Part shown: piece by piece, positions 6,382 to 9,279 of the stretch
Position numbering within the stretch: the stretch's first letter is position 1
Layout of the letters: every line of letters begins with the position of its first letter
NCBI GenBank assembly: GCA_964405405.1
Contig: CAYONT010000069.1
Location: forward strand, 1 to 9,279
DNA: 9,279 bases
Direction: 5' to 3'
Source: CAMCYM01 sp964405405
GTDB taxonomy: Bacteria > Bacteroidota > Bacteroidia > Flavobacteriales_D > Sanyastnellaceae
Made by a program: the position numbers and the translations under genes
Notes under the pieces: generated by a model
Database searches by the model: none
Seen by the model: the letters and a program-made list of their open reading frames with translations, nothing else
Told to the model about the DNA's origin: nothing

Positions 6382-7271
6382 GGGGCCTTGGGGTCCGGAA
6401 AGGTCCGATCGAGTGCTGGGTCTCGGATGTCGACGTTCTCCCGCAGCACCCACTGCTTTCCATCCCATTCGAAGGCGTCGTACGTCATGTCTGGCCCGTA
6501 GAAAGCGGCCACACCCCGCACATCCGGGGACCGCGGCGAAAGGTGGTCCATCGCGATCCGCTCCCCATCGTAACGGAGCAGGACCGACAGGACATCTGCA
6601 TACTCCAGCACCCACCGGCGCTGGATCGCCCCGCGGACTTCGATGCGCGGCGCCCCGAGCCGCACCTGTCCGCCCTGAAACTCCAGCACCTCCACGACCT
6701 TGCGCGTGGTGAGCCCGTCGGCGCCATCCCATCCCAGCAGGGTGTACACCGGGGTTCGCTTGTCGCGCGTCAGAATGACTTGGTAGTAAACGGCGCCAGG
6801 CCAAACCTCCCCCCCAAACCGTTTGCCCACTTCCCGGACGTTGCTCCGGGGCTGGTGTTTCAAGGGGTAGGACCGGTAGCCACCGGTTTCCCGAGGGTCG
6901 CCACGCAGCACGAAGCCCCCATAACGCTGGGTGCGGTCGGACAGTTCGACGTTCCATGTGACGACCCGGAGCAGTTCCGGGCCGGTGCCCACCTCCGCCC
7001 ATCCGATGGTGCCTTTCAGTTCATCCCAAGCCGGGTCAAGGGCCGTCCCCGACCGAAGTACCTCGCCCCAGGTCGTCTCCAGCTGGGCGTGGAGGGCGAG
7101 CCGTGCGGAATCCGCTGTGGCCACCCGGAGCGCCGCGTGCAAGTCCCGCACCCGATTCCTGAGCCCCATCCCATCGAAATCCTCTGGGGACTGAGGGGTT
7201 TGGCCTAGAAAGCGCAGCGGAAGCATGGCCATGATCCAACATCCGATTCCCCAAATGAAGATGCGCTGCAT
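6357..7271 (-). CDS. Conserved exported protein of unknown function
   Basis: This is a 304-residue protein with a signal peptide (residues 1-23, MQRIFIWGIGCWIMAMLPLR, cleavage near FLG|Q). The body has an N-terminal helical part (about 30-90) and a beta-rich part with distinctive strings: YYQVILTR (162-169), YTLLGWDGADGLTTRKVVEVL (176-196), VLSVLLRYDGERIAMDHLSP (227-246) and FYGPDMTYDAFEWDGKQWV (257-275). From memory, motifs like DHL(S/A)P, YGPD.(S/T)YDAFE and YTLLGWDG occur together in conserved hypothetical proteins across Bacteroidota, but I know no function or reliable domain name. I chose ATG 7271; a TTG two codons earlier also exists. It lies 34 bases after the ferredoxin stop on the same strand, so the two are probably co-transcribed. 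The tail PRGRRGPR is unusually basic. No catalytic motif is apparent. Confidence 0.82.
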   Translation of the reverse strand: MQRIFIWGIGCWIMAMLPLRFLGQTPQSPEDFDGMGLRNRVRDLHAALRVATADSARLALHAQLETTWGEVLRSGTALDPAWDELKGTIGWAEVGTGPELLRVVTWNVELSDRTQRYGGFVLRGDPRETGGYRSYPLKHQPRSNVREVGKRFGGEVWPGAVYYQVILTRDKRTPVYTLLGWDGADGLTTRKVVEVLEFQGGQVRLGAPRIEVRGAIQRRWVLEYADVLSVLLRYDGERIAMDHLSPRSPDVRGVAAFYGPDMTYDAFEWDGKQWVLRENVDIRDPALDRTFPDPKAPRGRRGPR

Positions 7272-7305
7272 GCCCAATCAACGCGGGAATTTCCCCGGAA
7301 TTGCC

Positions 7306-7653
7306 TCAGAGATGCAGGAAGTTCTTCTTCGCCAGCAACACTTCCTGGCTCTCCACGTGGTCCGGGTCGTCCACACAGCAATCGACGGGACAAACCGCCG
7401 CACACTGGGGCTCATCGTGGAACCCGACGCATTCGGTACATTTCTCGTGGGCAATGTAGTAAACGTCCTGGCTGCGGGCTTCCCGGATGAGTCCGGCGTC
7501 CAATTCGCCGACGGTCGGGTGGATGCCCGTGCCCCGGAATCCCGTTCCGTCGGACATCTTCCAGTTCGCCCCGCCTTCGTAAATGGCGTTGTTGGGGCAC
7601 TCTGGTTCGCATGCGCCGCAATTGATGCAGGCGTCGGTGATCATGATGGCCAT
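7306..7653 (-). CDS. 2[4Fe-4S] ferredoxin (Alvin/YfhL-like)
   Basis: This is a 115-residue cytoplasmic electron carrier. Cluster 1 ligands are C9, C12, C15 and C19 in CINCGACEPECP. Cluster 2 ligands are C72, C75, C84 and C88 in CTECVGFHDEPQCAAVCP, i.e. C-2x-C-8x-C-3x-C, the insertion pattern of Allochromatium-type ferredoxins. The stretch between the two motifs (about 24-70) is longer than in minimal bacterial ferredoxins but usual for Bacteroidota homologues as I remember them. The start MAIMITDACINC is set by the family; the open frame continues far upstream only as an antisense read of the neighbouring gene. It is divergent from the acyl-CoA reductase (48 bases between starts), and this pairing recurs in Bacteroidota from memory, so it may supply electrons in the same pathway. 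That link is inference, since LuxC-type enzymes use NADPH directly. Confidence 0.95.
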   Translation of the reverse strand: MAIMITDACINCGACEPECPNNAIYEGGANWKMSDGTGFRGTGIHPTVGELDAGLIREARSQDVYYIAHEKCTECVGFHDEPQCAAVCPVDCCVDDPDHVESQEVLLAKKNFLHL

Positions 7654-7676
7654 GGTGAGAAGGCGCGTGTGGGTGG

Positions 7677-7684
7677 TAAATTTG
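7677..7684 (+). promoter_or_regulatory. -7 box (TAAATTTG) for the acyl-CoA reductase
   Basis: This is a perfect TAnnTTTG match ending 17 bases before the ATG at 7702, the same spacing as at the nuclease gene. No clear TTG is seen at the -33 distance. On the other strand TATCTTCG (7689-7696) is one mismatch from the consensus and could serve the ferredoxin, 35 bases from its ATG. Confidence 0.45.
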
Positions 7685-7701
7685 GCCGCGAAGATACGAC
7701 C

Positions 7702-8784
7702 ATGGAGCACAACACATTTTACGCCTCGCTTGTTCAGTTGGGGGCCTGGTTGCGGGGGGAGGTCGCGGGGTCGGGTAGCGACGACGCGGACTTGCTGCGC
7801 CGGGCGGAGGTGGGGAATGCTTGGTTTACGCCGGGGAATGTGCGGACGGCGATGGAAGCGCTGGGGGAGGGGTTGCGGCCGGAGGTGCTGGCGGAGTGGC
7901 GTCAGCGGCAGGGGGGGGCGTGGGTGGAGGACCCGTTGTCGGTGGGGGTGGAGCGGCGGAAGCGGGTGGGACTGGTGTTGGCGGGGAACCTGGCCATGGT
8001 CGGCTGGCATGACGTGCTGTGCGTATTGATGGCGGGTCATGAGGCGGTGGTGAAATGTTCTCGGGATGATGCGGTCCTGATTCCAGCCGCCGTGGCCTAT
8101 TGGGGGAGCCTCCTGCCCGAGGTCCGGCAGCGGGTGACTTGGGTGGAGGAGCGGCTGCCAGAGATCGATGCGCTGGTCGTGACGGGTTCCGGAAACACCA
8201 CCCGGCATTTCGATTACTACTTCCGTCACTTGCCGCGGCTCCTCCGGGGTTCCCGGACCGGGGTGGCCGTTCTCGACGGGCAGGAGACCGATGCGGAGTT
8301 GCGCGCGCTGGGCCAGGACGTTTTCCTACACTTCGGCCTGGGTTGTCGCAGTGCCACAAAACTCTTCGTGCCGGAAGATTTTGATGTGCAGCGTTTGTTC
8401 GCCGCTTGGATGGATTGGGCCCCCATCGCTGCCCACAACAAATACGCGAACAATGTCGACTACCACCGGGCGGTTTGGCTTTTGAACGGAGAGGCACTCT
8501 TGGAAAACGGTTTGTTGTTGCTCAAGGAGGACGCCGGCTGGGTGAGTCCGGTGGGTTCGGTTTTTTACTCCCGATACGCCGATGTGGGTGCGGTGTGGGA
8601 GACGATCGCCGAGGCGGCACTGGGCATCCAGTGCCTGCTGATGCGTGCGGGCAATCGCCCCCCGCGACCGCTTGGAGTGGCGGTGGTGGACCTGGGGCAA
8701 GGACAGTTTCCAAAACCTTGGGATTATGCAGACGGCGCCGACACATTGGAGTTCCTGCATGGCTTACATTTGGCCCATGCTTAG
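7702..8784 (+). CDS. LuxC-type acyl-CoA reductase
   Basis: This is a 360-residue cytoplasmic enzyme of the LuxC / acyl-CoA reductase family (PF05893), expected to reduce an acyl-CoA or acyl-enzyme to a fatty aldehyde with NADPH. Visible family features: RRKRVGLVLAGNLAMVGWHD (85-104), a nucleotide-binding-like segment; VVTGSGNTTRHFDYYF (159-174); the catalytic Cys region FGLGCRSATKLFVPEDF with C215 as candidate nucleophile; and the conserved HNKYANNVDYHR (245-256). It is shorter than luminous-bacteria LuxC (about 480 residues), as Bacteroidota members generally are. No luxAB or luxE genes are in the window. ATG 7702 is chosen because the family begins there; the open frame upstream is antisense to ferredoxin. 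Codons in about 7738-8000 are strongly biased to third-position G, including a run of eight G at 7911-7918, unlike the second half of the gene. A lipoprotein gene overlaps its 3' end. Confidence 0.93.
   Translation: MEHNTFYASLVQLGAWLRGEVAGSGSDDADLLRRAEVGNAWFTPGNVRTAMEALGEGLRPEVLAEWRQRQGGAWVEDPLSVGVERRKRVGLVLAGNLAMVGWHDVLCVLMAGHEAVVKCSRDDAVLIPAAVAYWGSLLPEVRQRVTWVEERLPEIDALVVTGSGNTTRHFDYYFRHLPRLLRGSRTGVAVLDGQETDAELRALGQDVFLHFGLGCRSATKLFVPEDFDVQRLFAAWMDWAPIAAHNKYANNVDYHRAVWLLNGEALLENGLLLLKEDAGWVSPVGSVFYSRYADVGAVWETIAEAALGIQCLLMRAGNRPPRPLGVAVVDLGQGQFPKPWDYADGADTLEFLHGLHLAHA
7740..7775 (+). other. G-quadruplex-like cluster near the start of the acyl-CoA reductase gene
   Basis: Four G-runs lie on the coding strand (7740-7744, 7754-7759, 7767-7770, 7773-7775), with intervals of 9, 7 and 2 bases, beginning 38 bases after the start codon's first base. 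It could fold in the mRNA or the non-template strand. This is seen directly; any effect is inference. Confidence 0.35.
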
Positions 8785-9279
8785 GTTACGGAACGGTGGA
8801 TGGGCGATGGCTGGGTTGCTCGCCTTGTGTGCGGCAGCCTGGACGGGTTGTGAGACGGATGTGGATTTGACAGCGGACTACCAGCGGACGCCCGTGGTCT
8901 TTTGCTTGCTGGATGTGGCACAGGACACGCAGTGGGTGCGCATCAACCGTACCTGGCTCGGGGATGGGAACCAGTTGGATGCAGCCCTCATCGCGGACAG
9001 CAGCGAATATGACCCGGCAGAGGTCAGTGCCCGGATCACGGAATACCGAAATGGGGTTGAATTTCGTTTCTGGACCCTGCGCGATACGTTGCTCCAAAAC
9101 AAGTCGGAGGAGGGCATTTTCTTCGGACCTCAGCACCAGGCTTGGTACATGGTTCAGCCCGGTGGGCTGGAAGGAAACGCCTTGTACGAGCTGGAAATCG
9201 AGTTGGCGGATGGCACCACGGTGCGGGGGGAGACCATGGGCATTGCGGAGGTGGCGGGCAACATCACCCAGCCACCGCC
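8777..9279 (+). CDS. Bacteroidota lipoprotein of unknown function (DUF4249-like), 3' end beyond the window
   Basis: About 167 codons are visible with no stop before the window ends. The N-terminus MLRLRNGGWAMAGLLALCAAAWTGC is a lipoprotein signal with C25 as the lipidated residue; Trp at -3 is unusual for a lipobox but tolerable. After the Cys come acidic residues (ETDVDLTAD), common at the start of mature Bacteroidota lipoproteins, then a beta-rich domain: TPVVFCLLDVAQDTQWVRINRTWLGDG, VSARITEYRNG, WYMVQPGGLEGNALYELEIELADG. This recalls uncharacterised Bacteroidota lipoproteins of the DUF4249 type, but the assignment is tentative. ATG 8777 overlaps the acyl-CoA reductase by 8 bases. An in-frame ATG at 8759 is an alternative; it has a GGAG 7 bases upstream but adds six residues before the charged n-region. 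It is probably co-transcribed with the reductase. Confidence 0.78.
   Translation, partial: MLRLRNGGWAMAGLLALCAAAWTGCETDVDLTADYQRTPVVFCLLDVAQDTQWVRINRTWLGDGNQLDAALIADSSEYDPAEVSARITEYRNGVEFRFWTLRDTLLQNKSEEGIFFGPQHQAWYMVQPGGLEGNALYELEIELADGTTVRGETMGIAEVAGNITQPP

Noticed and set aside
7282..7302. Inverted-repeat-like stretch between ferredoxin and the next gene
   Set aside because: The stem is only four to five pairs with no T-run, too weak to call a terminator; co-transcription is more likely.
7225..7701. Upstream extension of the acyl-CoA reductase frame
   Set aside because: It reads antisense through the ferredoxin gene; the family similarity begins at ATG 7702 and a -7 box lies just before it.
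7654..8229. Upstream extension of the ferredoxin frame to a 307-residue protein
   Set aside because: The added part is antisense to the acyl-CoA reductase and rich in Pro, His and Arg without domain features; the ferredoxin starts at ATG 7653.
7826..8497. Minus-strand frame (223 codons) opposite the acyl-CoA reductase
   Set aside because: The composition is almost all Pro, Ala, Arg and Ser, as expected from reading the G-rich reductase gene backwards.

Overview
The window looks like a scaffold piece from a GC-rich member of the Bacteroidota, most likely Flavobacteriales-like. This rests on: -7 promoter boxes of the TAnnTTTG type; signal peptides followed by Gln; a secreted endonuclease with the Cys-rich 'DDGSC' repeats, lamin-tail domain and dockerin-like tail common in marine and freshwater Flavobacteriales; a DUF2027/Smr-type gene; tandem-domain universal stress proteins; and a divergent ferredoxin / LuxC-type acyl-CoA reductase pair. 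The genus cannot be named from this sequence alone.

Region 1 (1-3668, minus strand) is a compact four-gene operon, read from right to left: two tandem-domain universal stress proteins, a soluble double-PAS histidine kinase, and a response regulator cut by the window edge. Two of the three junctions are ATGA start/stop overlaps and the third is an 11-base gap. The first PAS domain keeps a His and two Arg at the spacing of the FixL haem contacts, so an oxygen, redox or stress sensing role is a reasonable hypothesis but is not shown.

Region 2 (3720-5547) holds a large secreted multidomain endonuclease I on the minus strand. A 49-base divergent promoter region follows, then the N-terminal piece of a DUF2027/Smr-like protein on the plus strand.

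An assembly gap of exactly 100 N (5700-5799) cuts both the DUF2027 gene and a converging exported protein; the real size of the gap is unknown.

Region 3 (5800-7653, minus strand) has a truncated exported protein, a full-length conserved exported protein of unknown function, and a 2[4Fe-4S] ferredoxin.

Region 4 (7702-9279, plus strand) has a LuxC-type acyl-CoA reductase divergent from the ferredoxin. A lipoprotein gene overlaps its 3' end and runs off the window.

Every stretch without a gene is under 60 bases, apart from the N gap. I see no tRNA, rRNA, insertion sequence, CRISPR array or phage feature. The window is mostly conserved Bacteroidota gene content. The points most worth a second look are the FixL-like PAS next to stress proteins, the nuclease architecture, the orphan acyl-CoA reductase with its G-rich 5' part, and the uncharacterised exported proteins.
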